This document shows, in pieces, positions 35,251 through 48,579 of a DNA stretch of 64,000 nt. The notes below the pieces were generated by a model. The model was not told the DNA's origin, did no database searches, and was given only the letters and a program-made list of their open reading frames with translations. How positions within the stretch are numbered: the first letter of the stretch is position 1; each line of letters opens with the position of its first letter. The DNA comes from Blattamonas nauphoetae (Eukaryota > Preaxostyla > Oxymonadida). A program made the position numbers and the translations under genes. The DNA lies in NCBI GenBank assembly GCA_033064195.1, contig JARBJD010000323.1, forward strand, positions 1-64,000, read 5' to 3'.

Positions 35251-35766
35251 TTAAGCCATTCCAAATTGGTTGAACAGGTGGTTAGTGAACTTGGACTTCT
35301 TGTTAACTGGACGAGGACAGAAAGCTGGGTGGTTCCAGAGCACTGAATAGCTGACCATCCCAACTTCTTGGGCCTGCATGTTCGACACACGATTGCAGTT
35401 CATCGTGATGTTCAAATTCCCTGGAGAGCCCGTGTGCACGCTGTAGTTGACGAACAGACCAGTCGGTGGCGCACGGGGGTTCTTTTGGATGAGGCCAATC
35501 TCTTCACTTCCATTCAGAGCAACAGGGAAGCACATGTCGATGATACTCATATCTTCAGCTGTGTATGCAGAGAGTATCTCCGTCCAGTTGTAATTCACAC
35601 AGCCTTTAGTAACTTCCACTGGTGCTAGAAGGTTGAAATACAACGTCTTCTTATACGACAGCGGTAGAGAGTATGCTGACCCATTCAGCATCAGGTCTTC
35701 AACGGCGAACGTGTAGTTCCCCACATTCAATCCGGCGATAGCTGACACAACGGTGAATAGAATCAT
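35251..35766 (-). CDS. Secreted or luminal protein with an MRH/ATG27-like cysteine pattern
   Basis: Encodes 171 residues on the minus strand from ATG at 35766. The N-terminus MILFTVVSAIAGLNVG is a plausible signal peptide. Six N-glycosylation sequons (for example NYTF, NGSA, NWTE, NITM) support passage through the secretory pathway. The pattern of cysteines with a late NLNITMNCNR strand resembles mannose-6-phosphate-receptor homology or ATG27-type domains, but the key sugar-binding residues cannot be confirmed by eye; treat this as a weak structural suggestion. No membrane span follows; it ends FTNHLFNQFGMA. It is a single-copy-looking gene between the two P-loop family members, on the opposite strand. 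Confidence 0.65.
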   Translation of the reverse strand: MILFTVVSAIAGLNVGNYTFAVEDLMLNGSAYSLPLSYKKTLYFNLLAPVEVTKGCVNYNWTEILSAYTAEDMSIIDMCFPVALNGSEEIGLIQKNPRAPPTGLFVNYSVHTGSPGNLNITMNCNRVSNMQAQEVGMVSYSVLWNHPAFCPRPVNKKSKFTNHLFNQFGMA

Positions 35767-36960
35767 TTTGATCGATTCTTGAGTTCGATCGTACCCTTTA
35801 ACTATACACTCCTTATCTTGAGACTTTCATACCAACACAAAGACGGAATGAATCGTAATAATGGAATGAATTGTTTAATACCGACAACCTCTCCTTCTCT
35901 GTTGTCAATAAACTGTTAGCATCACACCGTGATGTACCCAAACGTCGTGATGCTTACGATCATCAACCGGCAGCGTCAATCACAGAATCTACAACCTTGA
36001 ATCGGAAAAGGCGGGATACATTGACTCCTCATCTCCAGTTGAAATCGGGAGTTGAGGGCGAGTGGGAGAGTGTGATGAATGCTCTGACTTGAGTGACGCT
36101 GGGTCGGCGGAATCGATGGATGTGGGGAGATCAAAGGTCACATCAATGTGCTCTCCTGCACAGGGACGTTGACATCGTCGTTGTCCTCAATCAGCTCAAA
36201 AATTCTACACGATAAAGTATTTCGCTTCTTCAAGAGTCACAACAACAAACATTGGTAAATCAGCGGCAAAAAATTCAGAATCAACCAGAAAAAATGGATA
36301 TATTGTGTGAAGAGGACCACAATTTCCATTGGAACAAAACAAGCCAGATCTTCTCCTAATTTCCTGAATGGCGAAGCAACGAAGGTTATTCACAACTTTT
36401 TAAGCACACACGGCGATTTTTCCTCAACCTCCGCCAATTGCGGTTCAGCACTGTTCAGAGTACAGCAACGATCAAACTCGTATCAACTGCTTCCTTCATC
36501 ACGGGTACTGCCCTGTTTGGAGACCCATCATCTGGAGAAGATCCACGCCTCTGCCAATCGATCACTCTTTTGTGGTCTTTGCATCTTCCGATCGAGCAGA
36601 ATGTCTCATTTCTTGATCGCGGTGAACTCTGCATGGAACACCGGCTTAATTTGAACGTTTCAGTCACTGATTCTGTTGTATAGAACTGTCCAAATTTGAC
36701 TGTTTGATAAAGTTTGTTTAATACAGGTTCAGGAGAGTGAGATCAGATGAGAGATGCCAGATTGACGAAAGGAGGTTTCACAGGACTTCTAAGGAGAGAC
36801 ATTGAACACATCTTTTCTCAATATGTTTGGTAGGTTGCTCAATGATCATTGAGTAACGATTTCATGACCAGTGAGAAAACGTGTCGGAAGACCTGCTGGT
36901 GGGAACTATGGGTCTTGATCGCGAGGTAAAATTCTACGATCTGCGAGATTAGCTGATATC
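35767..36960. other. 1.2-kb spacer, no gene supported
   Basis: Only short frames occur on both strands; none has a recognisable domain. The final 50 bp before 36961 share GGAACTATGGGTC with the flank of the short paralogue, which may mark the common 5' untranslated region or promoter of this family. Confidence 0.5.
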
Positions 36961-39900
36961 ATGAGCGCAGATCATCCCCCTCCCAATTCTACTCTCAATG
37001 ATCTCCCACTGGGTCATCCTCCATCGCAAGATGTCGATAGTCTCAGGCGGGACAATGAAAGACTTCGTCAAGAAGCAGAGAGAGCCATTCACGAAGCAGA
37101 AATGCTTCGGCTGCGACTGCAGCGAAAAGAAGAAGAAGAAAGAAAGCGAGAAGAAGAAGAAGAAAGAAAGCGAAAAGAAGAAGAAGACAGAAAGCGAAAA
37201 GAAGAAGAAGATAAAAGGCGAAAAAAAGATGAAAGAAAGCAACGAAAGCAGCGAAAAGATGATGAAAAAAAGCAACTCGATCAAAAAACAATCAATCTAA
37301 ACATCATCAAAGCTCAATCTGAAACACTCGATATGATCAAGCCAATCCTACAACACTTCCCCCGGCCCAAGTTTGAAGGTGTCGCCAAGCTTATCAGCGA
37401 CTTTTTACTGCTCAATGATGGCCATATCCTGTTTTCCAGGACTTGGCTCAAGAATGATACTGATATCCTGTCAACTCCGCTGCTCTTCCGTCCCGTCTAC
37501 ATTGTCGTCCTTCATGAGATATTGAAATTCATTGAACACTTCTTCAAGTCAGGAGGACCCAAAGAACGCCCCGGTCATGCATTCTACATTGCTGGAGATC
37601 AAGGGATTGGGAAGACATCGCTCATGCTCATCCTGATGAGCACCTTGTCACTCCGTTCCCAACCCTTCCACTATGAAAAAGGCTTCAAGGATGGTTCGAC
37701 CAAAGATTTCCGATCCTCAAAAATCGGCGAAAAAACCTTCAGTTTTGATGAATTAGTGGGTACTGACAGATCGAGCATCAATGAAATCCTCATCCACATC
37801 CATGACGATTGTCCCCCTCCCGCAACCATCAAAGACAACCATCTCCATTTCATCTTCACCTCTCCAGATCCGAAACGACTCCCCCCTCCAGAAAAGAAAG
37901 ACGACACCTCTCCCAATGACCAACCGATTACCATCCCCTCTTCAGATGCAAAGATCCTCCCCCCAGAGAAGCAACCGCAACCTTCCACCACTCAAACACA
38001 AGCCCAAGCATCGTCATCTCCAGAGCCTTCTTCGAACCATCCCTGTCATATCTTTCGTCTCCCGACGTTCTCGCTGGCGGAAGATGCCGTCGCAATGGTT
38101 GGGTGCACACCGACTGTCCCGTTCGCTGTCCTCTCCCCAGAGGACATGCAACTTCGAAAAAAAGACCAGGAAACCCTCCTCTCCATTGAAATGGACAAAG
38201 ACGAGATTGCAGGCAGACTGCCAAGAGCATTTGTTGATAATATCTTGTCGTCCAAGAACTCAACAGTGGCAAAGGAACTGAAAAATCTGGTGGGAGACAA
38301 GAGGGTCTCATTGACCCAATGGAAGAAATTTTGCTGTAAGATTGAGGAAGAAATTGCATCAAGGCAAAATGGGGGAGGGAATCCAAAACCATCACCAAAA
38401 TCGATTCAAACTGGTGGAAAAGGCAAACTATCTAAATCCTCACCGAAGAACAACACACAAACAGAACGTGTACAAAAAGAACAAGCACAAAAAATTGAAG
38501 AACTGCTGCAAGCACAGGAAGCATTCAGACAAAAAGAAGAAGAAGAAAAGCGAAAAGAAGAAGACAATTTAAACATCAATCAGGACAAACAGACAGGCCC
38601 TGCCAATCAGCAGACAGATCATTTCAACCAAACTCCACCTCCCTTCATTCCTGTGAGCCCTGTCACACCGCAACCAGATCATTTCAACCAAACTCCACCT
38701 CCCATCAACCAGCCAGGCCACGTCACACTGCAGACAGACGTCACCGCATCAACTGTCACTGACTCTAATGAGGAACCAGCGCCAAGTGGTCTCTCATCGA
38801 AAGAAATTGATGCTATTGGTACAGCCTACATGAAACCGAAGAGTGAGAAAGATACTGTCGATGAAGAGATCGACAGGTTCTACACGTCACTGAATGAACG
38901 GATACAGAACCAGAAAGAGATACCTGATCGTGAACGCATCATCGCAGTGGTGGACTGGTTGATGAACCAGCTCAAAGTCCATTCCAAGAGAAGCCAAGAA
39001 CAAGCAGAATTCATCAAAGGTTTAATTCGCAAGCTCGTGCTCTTTGAATGGGACCAATCAGAACAGCAAGACCAGGATGCTCAGAATACAGAAGCCACAA
39101 CAACAGCCCAAAATACTCAGAATGAGGGGGGAGAAGGTGAGACTGATCTGAAAGATCCAAACATACCACTACTGGGAACACTTTTTGAAGAGCAAAGTGA
39201 GGACATTGATATTGAGAAAGCAGAAGCCGCAACGAACGGCCACAAAGATCAGGAAGAGAAAGGAAATGACATTGTTCATAAGATACCGAAGACTGCAGAA
39301 GAGCACGAGCGAGAAAGACAACGAGTTATTACGGAAAAGCTTTTCGAGATTGCAAAATCGTACGACCCACCAGCTCCGAATGTCATCGGAGAAATCCAGG
39401 AATTCTCTGTATTGATCGAAAAAGTGAAAATAGCAAATCCGCAGACTTCACCCTCACCCAAAGACCTGACCGATCTCACAGCACAACTTGTGAGACTGAA
39501 GACACTCATCGAAGGACCAAACATCTCTGAAGACGCGAATCGCCAGAATGTGCGAGATGCAGTGACGAGTGTCTCTAAACAGGACAGACTGAAAGACAAG
39601 AAACGGAGAACACTTCTGTTCAGCACTCTGATTGACATGCTAATCACTCCTCCTCCATACGATTCCAGAAAAAAGGTTCTGCAGTCTCTCTTCGTCCACC
39701 CCAAAGAAGATGTGAACACCTCAGACATCAGTATCCGATCCCACCTTAACTTTCTTCTCAAAGAATCGAGAAGCAAGGAATCAGACAATCAAGCATTGGA
39801 TTTCATAGTAACTCAACTTATCGAATATATCCGCTATTCCCAAATGAAAGCAAACCCTAAGATCTCAGCTCCCATCAAGTTGGCTTTTAACAAAACAAAG

Positions 39901-42900
39901 ATGGCAAGCCTCGCGTGTGATTTCCTGATGATGCTTGTGAATCCCCTATTCATGTATCCTGCACCCAAAACGGAGGATTTCTCGCTCAATCCAGAGACAC
40001 CACCGCACATCCAAGTAGAGCAAAGACTGGAGTATGTGCAGAATCAGATCGAGCAAGTCCAAGTTGAACTCTCACTCGTGTCTCTGATGGATGAATTCTA
40101 CTTCATTGCTCAAGACATGAATATTCTTGTGACACCTCACTCGATCCTGAGGGGTCTGTCCGAACGACAAGAGAAACCTGAACTGGATTTGATTCGCGAG
40201 CGAGTGGTGGTGTACTACGGGAATCTGAGAGACGATGGGTTGCGTGATTGGATCGACAATGCGACAGCGACACTCCTCCATCTTGTCAACCCTGCTAGAC
40301 CGCTGGAAGCCGTGATGTCGGCAATTCAAGACAATTTGAACACAATCATCACGCAATTCAACGAAAAAAAATCCATCAGAATGTTCAGTGATCAATCGAC
40401 AATGGCTGGCCATTGTTCGTTCGGTGATGAACACCATTTTGTATCTGATCGACGCAGGCACCCCTCGATGCGAGATCTTCAAGCAATACGGCGGACTTCG
40501 ACAATTACTGACAACTGCCTACATGTCCAACCAAGATCATCTTCTGAGAGTCGCTGATCATCAACAGTTGAATCAGAATTGTGAAGAACCCAAGTCTGAT
40601 TATGTGAATGACTTGACTGTCTTCTTCGCACATTTCGGAACATCTAAATCTCTACCGTCCGACGGAGACAATAGCAAGATGTCGCCAGACCTCGATTTGG
40701 AGTCTTTGAGAACTCTTGAACTCCCTCGAACGCTCCAACTCGCACCCGTATCTCAGGATCGTCTGGAACGAATGTCGATTGCTCTCTTCGCTCGGAACCT
40801 GCTCTGTTTCCTCCAACTGGAGACTGGATATCCTTTTGACGAACCATGCTATCTCACAGAGTTCTACACTGAATTCCTGCAGAAGTGGAATCCTGGTGAT
40901 ATTGTGCATCGCTCGTTTGTGGACTTCATGAACGCGACACATATCCTCTCGCAGAAGCACTTCGGACTGACACCTAACAAGTTCACTGACTTCCTGAAGA
41001 CAGAACATCCAACACTTAAAACGGATCCGACTCCACTGCAGAAGTTGAGGAAGATATCGCCTCTGGGCTCACTGATGGAAACAATGATAAAGCCTGATGT
41101 CACTGATCCTGAACAGCCATTCCAAAACTTCCTGACCAGACAGTTTGGAGTTCATTTTCTGCTGTGGGCATCGACCGACCTTCTATTGAAGGCAGCTAAT
41201 GCCATTCCATCTCCAAAACCGAGAACAGAGACAACACATTCTCAGGACGAAGCTCGTCCATCTCAAGAATCTGGAGATGAGAGAACTGTCGGTTTGTTGA
41301 ACGTGGCTCGCGCGTCGATCTTCGGGCCGTCGCCTCGTTGGCTGACGTCGACCGACGCTCGAACAAACAGAGGACTGGTGTTCTTGTGGGATGGAGTTTT
41401 GAACAGTGAATCCGCCAAAGCGTTGATAGAAGTTGCTGACTCGAACCACAGCCGAATCATGGAGTTTAATACTCCACTTATTTTCTTCGAAAAGACTCTG
41501 AACGCCGCTTGGGATGATATTTCTTCATTGGTCCCACTTCTCCGTGAATACAGGACAAAGGAAAAGCGACCGTCACTTTTGAGATCGGTGTTTTCTTTGA
41601 TATTTAAGACAATCGCAGAAACCATCGAACAGATGGAGAGACAAATTCTTTTCGTGCCTGTGTCACCCTTCGTGGAGCAAATCATGCAGTCTGAAGTGGT
41701 CGCCGCAGTGGCAAGACTGATGACTCAAGAGAAGTATAACGCGTTCAAGACGCTCCAGACCAGCCATAGATTCCAAATGCCGCCCAATGTGGAGGAACCA
41801 CTTGTTTGCATCTCGTTCCTTCTGAATTGTCCAACACCAGTCCATTTCAGCACAACAACTACAAAATTTACATCTAAACACACATGCGTTTCTTCCCAAC
41901 AGAGTATATTCTGGAGTCGCCGTCCACAATTTGAAACAACAGCAACGAAGGTCACTTCAATGCCAATGCTCACGTTCCCAAAGCTCTCGAACAAAAGTGT
42001 GGAGGGCACGAAATTTCCACAGTCACTCATCCCGACGGAGAGAGGAAAGACGGATTTCTATGCTGAAGATCTTCAGGAAGTGACAGGTGGAAATTTACCA
42101 GGGCTTGATGCACTGATTGTGTCAAGAGGGACTGATGCAGCTTGTGAAACGATTTTCATGGCGATTCAAGCGACAAGCTCGAAAACTCACTCTCTGGCGG
42201 TCGATGGCATCACTCTCATGCAACAATTGCTATTCCAAGCAATGTGTCATTTGGAGCCGTCCGAAGAAATTGTGGCGATATACAATTATGCCACAACGCA
42301 GGAGGAATTTACATTTCCTTCGCGTACAGGGATTCTTGGCTTCCACATGGTGTCATCACACTTGAAGTTCGATGATAACACTCTTGCCCATATGTCGAGC
42401 ATGCTCCGCCGTCGCGATCGTCCACTCGTATCGAACCCATTTGAATCGCAGCCAACAATGACAACAAGTTTCATCACAAACACTCTCCTCGCGAATCTCC
42501 CACGATATCCAACTTTCTCAAAGGCATTCGATCCATGGAAGACAACTCTGCTCAATATGAAGATACTCACTGATCCAAGCTTCGTTCTGCCGTATCGATG
42601 GAAACTGTTCTCCGACGTCCTTCTGAAATCATCGCCCGCTCTCTTCGAACAAGATGGGATGGTACGCAAAACGATACATGAAATGCTTCGAATTGGACTC
42701 AGTCCCAATGACCTGGGTGAGTCAGTGGAAGACCGAATCAAGACATTCAAGAGCTTCCTCCTCTATATTGCAATTTCGTGTCGAAGGAAAAAGCTCTTAC
42801 ATCCCAACACAGGTGAGGATGATTTTGACTTTGTCAATCTTGTGAAATCAATTATTGGGACAGATACATCTCCAGCATTCCAAACCATTCTCACGTCGCT

Positions 42901-45301
42901 CACTGGACAGGCATCAACCATGGACCAATCCATGCGTGACGAGCAACTCAAACAGTTAGACAGTCTGTACAGAGAGAATCGCATCCAAATGAGACTGTAC
43001 CCTGTTTACCGCGTCATGACGAACAATGCGATGAAGCGGCTGAGGAATCCAACACAGGAATGTCTGTCCGTGATCCAGAGCACATACGATAATGGCGTCT
43101 TCCGTGTTCCAACGAGAAACAACCTGTCAGCGATTCTGCACTGTGGAACTGTTCTTTTGGACAACATCCCTCCATTGTCTCCGACAACCCCCGATTCACA
43201 CCCTCAATCCAAAACACTGAAAATTCCTGTGCGTTCGTTCGTTCTGGCGAAACACGGTTTCTCTGATTCGATTCCTTCTCTTAGCGAACTCAAACAGGCT
43301 GATGTTGGGAATGAAGTGACAGACGTGACACCATCCCCACTCATTCGATGGCTCCCACATCAAGTTGTGATTGATCCATCGCTCTTCCCGTCAAACATTC
43401 AGCAAGCAGACTCTTTGTCATATTTCACCACCTTCATCCATCGCCTGTTTGACGATCCTTTCATCCCTGTCACAACCTCTTTCACGACAGATCTTCTGAA
43501 CCGTAATCATGATGACAAAGATCTTCTTGTTCACCTTCAGACAATCATTACCAAACTCGACTCATTTCTATCCGAGATAAAACACAAAGACCCTGAAATC
43601 ATGAATGATGACGAATTACAGAACAAACCGGACGGTTCTAAAGTGAAGAAAACAGCTGACAGACTCGAAGGCCCTGAAATCGGAAAAGACAGCGGATCAC
43701 AGAACGACACCGACCGTCATGAAGTGAAGAAAGCAACTGACCAACCCAAAGGCCCCGAAATCGAAAAAGTCGGCGGATCACAGAAAACATCCAACAAACC
43801 TAAAAAAGAGAAATACAAAGGATTGGAGACAAGACTGGACAAGCTATCAGCTATTCTTAAACAAGATCAAGCCTCCTCCGTTCTCTCCGAGCTCCCCGAA
43901 CTCAGGTCGTCTCCCGGCAAGTTTAACCTCAACCGGGTCCAGAGAGATATCGTTAACCCAGACATCGAAGCGATCGAATCGATCGAGGCAATTCGACAAC
44001 AGCCGACTCTCGTGTTTATGAAGTCTGGGAGTGATTTCTTAGCTCCATCGACTAAAGAACCCAAGTTTGTTGTCGACTTGAAGACAGAAGCTCACCTCTT
44101 CCCGATTCCGTTCAGCACGGGATACAAAGAAGGGAACTCAGAGAAGAAATGAAGCAGATCTACGAACCATTGACTCAACTTCTGCCAGAACACTTTCCGA
44201 AGGAACATGTCTCACACTCGCCTCCCTCACAATCGCCTCCCTCACTCTCGCCTCTCTCACACACATCTCTCGGTCTTGCATCCCTCATTCTCGCTATCGA
44301 AGAAAGAAGCAGAAAGCAGAGCTCGAGCAATTGAGGATGAAAAAATTCTGAGAATCGGAGAAACATCGACAACGCCTCTCTTCGTGTTTATTGTTGATGA
44401 GGATCTCCCCGACCACGAGAGTCTGCCCATGTCACTCCATTCTGCCGACGGCAGTGTTGATTGTGGCGTGATGCGACAAAGAAGCCTTGCAGATATCCTG
44501 TGGATCCTGTTCCTAACTCGCATCTCGCGTGAAGTGATGGCACTCTCACTCAACACTTCCCTGAAACCAAAAGACTTCACCGAATATGTGATCCCGTTCA
44601 TCACCCAAGTGATCATGGATGAGTTTTTCCGCAATAATGTTAAAATCAAACTTCCCAATATATTCCAAGCCATCATTTCTCTTGTCGAGGCAGAAGGTCT
44701 GGATAACCTCAACGAGCACCCATCAATCGGCATTGAGCTTCTTGTGTCTTCGTATCTCCACCTGAAAGACAAAACAGCTATATTGTCTCTTTCCCGTCTT
44801 TTGATGCTGTGCAAATCAAAACCGAATGGCGAAACGCGGTTGAATGATCTCATCAACGACGCCTCACCAACCAATGAACTCGAACTTCTGACTCGCTGGT
44901 TCGCGCTTCTGTCTTCGAACGTGAAAGCATCTAACTTCGAAGTTGCGATCAAGAGTGGTGGTTTCACGACTGCCACTATTCGATCAAACCTGCTCAATGC
45001 TTTCTATCAAATCATCGAGCCCGAACATGAGGATAAACGACCACTCGTCAGCCAACTTTTCTCATCGATCCGACACATTCTGGATGCAGGCACACATCCG
45101 TTCTTCTTTGAAGGGGACCGACAAACACTTCAAGGCCTCCAAGAACTTGCAGAAAAGCGCCTCCAAAAGATAAACGACGACCAAGACCCTCGCTCAACCA
45201 TCCTCAATACTGTCTTTAGGTTGATCCAGATACTTCTTCGCAACATTCTGTCTGCCCCAAACCGAGCCCTCAAGAGCGGAAATAGTCCTCCCCCAAAATG
45301 A
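36961..45301 (+). CDS. Giant P-loop NTPase-like protein (weak Crinkler/RHS-type resemblance), with frame changes
   Basis: About 2750 residues. ATG 36961 opens a frame with a charged coiled coil (residues 27-110, RKREEEEE-type repeats), then a Walker A motif GDQGIGKTS near residue 212, a Walker B-like stretch (LIHIHDD) and a sensor-like LHFIFTSPDP. Proline-rich linkers follow, including a duplicated DHFNQTPPP motif near residue 555, then a long helical C-terminal part. The frame shifts once near an A8 run at about 40362, again near a GGG run at about 44130, and possibly near 44300; coding quality continues on both sides, so these look like base-calling errors or recent lesions. Three 26-28-residue repeats (GPEI type) lie at 43590-43800. 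The C-terminus is shared with the short gene at 34236. The NTPase order recalls Crinkler or RHS-type proteins, but only weakly. A cytoplasmic role is inferred. Confidence 0.65.
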
Positions 45302-45745
45302 ATATTTGTTACGAGCTGATCACCTCACCAAGAAACGGATTACAATAATCACTCAAAATTTCTTCATTCATAAACCATTCGCAATTTCCTTATTTTTAAA
45401 CAATTTGGGACATTTTCGTTTGGACGTTCGGTTGAGGCAAGTTATGGGGAAGGTTTTCTCCCTCTCCATTTGTGGAATAATTTTTGAAAACTTGGGACAG
45501 CAAGCCCCCGTACCACTTCCAAAAAACTTTTGTCTGGTGGATAATTAGTTATGAATGATAGACATGGGACATAATTCTTTTTCGGGACATAATTCCCTCT
45601 TTGAGCGATCTACAAACATTTAATTCTTAATATTTGAGATTATGATTCGTGAACAGATTTGTATACGCAATAAAAGTCAATGGAAAAGTGAAATGGTCCT
45701 GAAGTGGAGAAAGGATGGTCAAGGTAAGATCAACCCACAAGGAAA
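45302..45745. other. AT-rich flank upstream of the pogo transposase
   Basis: Noncoding. Contains two GGGACATAATTC boxes (near 45567 and 45584) that may belong to the 5' end of the pogo element; I could not define its inverted repeat or a TA duplication. Confidence 0.4.
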
Positions 45746-46895
45746 ATGACTTCTTCACATTCTTCCGAAAATATTCCCAAAATGGTCCAGCAAATCCTCC
45801 AAGACTCAGAAAAAATTGTTAAAATTAAACGGACACATTCCGAAAAAGCAACGAATGAAACTGAACGAGAAAATCTGCCAAATCCGTTCCATCAATCAAA
45901 GCTGAAGCGCGGACCAAAAGAATACTTGAATGAAAAAGAAAAAAACATATTGTTTGAAGTTTTAATCCGATTAGATCGAGAAAATGAAAGTGCATCGTGG
46001 GAAGATGCAATGAATGCGGTATTGTCATTTCTCTTCTCAACTCTTAGGCTGGAGAAATAAGAAGGAGACGTTCATTAAGAGAAATATAGAAAGCAAATCC
46101 ATCGTGAAAAACTTTACAGAGATACATTTTAAAGAGAAAAGATATTTTTGACACAGACTTTCCAGTGATGGTGGATGAAGCCCGAATCCGAGCATCAACC
46201 AGAGCAAATATAGAACCTTTTTACTTCAAGCTGAATCAGCTGGTGAAGAACAATCACTATCACCCAGAATTAATTTTTCAGGGTGATGAGACATCTCTAC
46301 AAGTCAAAAATCAAAGAAGAAAACGAAGAATTGTCAAACTTGGGAAAAGACGAGTATACTATCTGAAAACTCGTCCGATTGGAAAAATGACCGCTTTCAT
46401 CATGGTCGACGCTGCTGGAACTGCCCTCCCAACACACCTTCTACTCCACAAAAACATTGATATGGGATCACTCCCCAATGTCAGTGAGTCGTCAACTCAT
46501 CCTCCACCAGACTGAAAAAGGATGGATGGAAAAGGAAAAATTTGAAGAAATAATGAAAAATCATACAGTTCCAGCAATTAAGAAGGTCAAGCAAGAGATA
46601 TTAGAAAAAGAAGTCCAATCTGAAGTGAAGGATAAAGAATTTACTGAAGCTGAAAAGAAGAGACTATGGGAAGAAAAAATGTCAAACTGTCGGGCTCTGA
46701 TTATCCTAGATGGGCACAGTTCACGCCACAATTTTTCACTGATGGAGGAGTTGGCTGGGCAGGGTATCGATGTTGTGATCCTCCCTGCCCACACTAGCCA
46801 TTTTCTTCAGCCCCTGGACCTTGGGGTGAACGCTGCCTTTAAGTCTGGACTAACAGGCCTTCAGTTTCCGTCAAAAAAAGAATTCAAAGAAAAAG
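45746..46895 (+). pseudogene. pogo/Tigger-type transposase, broken
   Basis: A 104-residue N-terminal block (45746-46060) is followed by blocks at 46165-46515 and from 46457 on that carry the DDE_1 catalytic core: first Asp in FQGDETSLQV, second in ALIILDGHSSRHN, third in FLQPLDLGVNAAFK, in the spacing typical of pogo elements of the Tc1/mariner superfamily. The blocks are in different frames (one change between 46060 and 46165, one near 46460), so the gene is inactive as written. Its C-terminal tail does not end normally: near 46900 the same frame continues into a hAT transposase. Confidence 0.85.
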
Positions 46896-48520
46896 GTCAA
46901 TGTTTGTTCAAAATGTCGATGTCACATGTGAGTTCCCAAAACAGGGAATTGTCTGAGCTTGGAGCAGTGGTCACAAATGCAATCGAGGATTTGACTCCCA
47001 TATCTCTGTCTCTTGACACATCGACGGATCATACGTTCACTTCAATGATTTGTGTGAACGTCCGTTTTTTGTTAAAGAGTGGTGAAATGAAGAATCTCTT
47101 CCTTGGGTTGGACGAGCTGCATGATGGTGCCTCTGGGAATCAACTCTTTCAAGCATTCGAGAACATTCTGGAGAAAGCTGGGATCGACCCTCTTCAAATT
47201 GCCAGCATCTCAACAGACGGCGATCCTGCCATGGTTGGGCAACAAAAAGGCTTTTCAGCTCATATTCGACGCCGAAACAAAAACATATATCATCAGCATT
47301 GTGGCGCTCACCGTTTCAACCTATCACTCAAAGATGGTTTCGAATCCGACACTCATCCCACATTTAAGACTCTCGTTCACAACTGTATCCTCTTCATCCA
47401 TGCAATCACTTCATCAATCTCCAGAACTCGAAAATTTAACTCCAAACTCCAAGAAAACGGACTTCCACACAAAACTCTCACCAAACCCATCAAAGTGAGA
47501 TGGATAACTTGCAAGGCAACAATCGCTGAAACAATGGAATATGGCTCAATCATCGCCTCAATACTGAAAACAGAATCAGACCAGCATTGTCGCGATTTGG
47601 CAGAATACTTCTCAGACTTCCAAGTGCAGTGCAGAGTTCGGTTGACAAATCATCTTCTCACACAATTGCATCGAACTCATTCAATCCTTCAAGGATCAAC
47701 TTTGTCTTTCTTTCTGTGCAAGCAAACAGTGGAATCACTCAGATCTGAACTGAACATGATCAACGCTTCAGATCTCTCACAGCTGATCCTCCCACATATC
47801 TCCGAAGAAATTACAAACGAAAAGCAAGAACAAGTTGGCAGTACAGTGAGAGAATGTCTTGATCTGATCAAGACAATAACACGATCGCTCCAGACCCGCT
47901 TCTTACAACCCGACGAGACCACTGACTTCGATTGTTTGAATCATCAGAGCCTACTTGCCCCTGACACAGAAACAAGCGATCTTATCGTGAATACCGTTGC
48001 TTCGAAGCTGGCATATTTCATTAAACCTCAGATCCGTCGCTACACAATTACCCACTGGAGGCACCTCAAAACGACATATGCAGCTCACTATTCCGATGTT
48101 GTACGCTCTTCAGCCCAAATAGTCGATCTTCCTCTCTCAGAAGATCGATTCGCAACAGATTCAGCATTCCTTCCGATTGTCAGGGTGATCAAGACAATAT
48201 TGTGCACCTCTGTGGAAACTGAGAGACAGTTTTCAATCATTCATCACATAAAGAGACCAGATCGATCGTTACTAAAGACAAGTCACATCCGAATTCTTGG
48301 GAGGATTCGGGAAAACTCGAAGGACCTTTTGAGTCCTGATACTATCGATTCGATTTTGACAATGAGATCGGAAGAAAAAACGATCCAGAAAATGAAACGA
48401 CCACACTCGACGAGATGTTCAATCACAGTTGAACACGACGATTCTGAAGACGATGAAAAAGCAAGCAATTGTTCGGATGGAGAGATCGTTTTGCCATTTG
48501 ATGGCGTTTTCGAAGAATAA
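46896..48520 (+). pseudogene. hAT transposase catalytic body, fused in frame to the pogo remnant
   Basis: About 540 residues with hAT landmarks: SLDTSTDHTF (first catalytic Asp region), STDGDPAMVGQQKGF (second), YHQHCGAHRFNLSL (the conserved Cys-His-x-x-His-Arg region), and the C-terminal dimerisation domain (FLPIVRVIKTILCTSVETERQFS). The N-terminal BED-type zinc finger and start are missing; in their place the frame joins the pogo transposase. The open frame from 46457 to 48520 (687 codons) spans both. The stop is followed 105 bp later by a hAT terminus (48580-48625). It could be the source, or a relative of the source, of the enzyme for the non-autonomous elements here. Confidence 0.85.
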
Positions 48521-48579
48521 TTTCATTTCACAACTCATTATTTTTGGAAAAAAAGTGGATATTATCAAAATAACATGAT

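Noticed and set aside
36961-37300. Charged EEERKR-rich N-terminus as a low-complexity artefact
   Set aside because: It is in frame with the P-loop domain and continuous from an ATG, so it is kept as a coiled-coil part of the gene.
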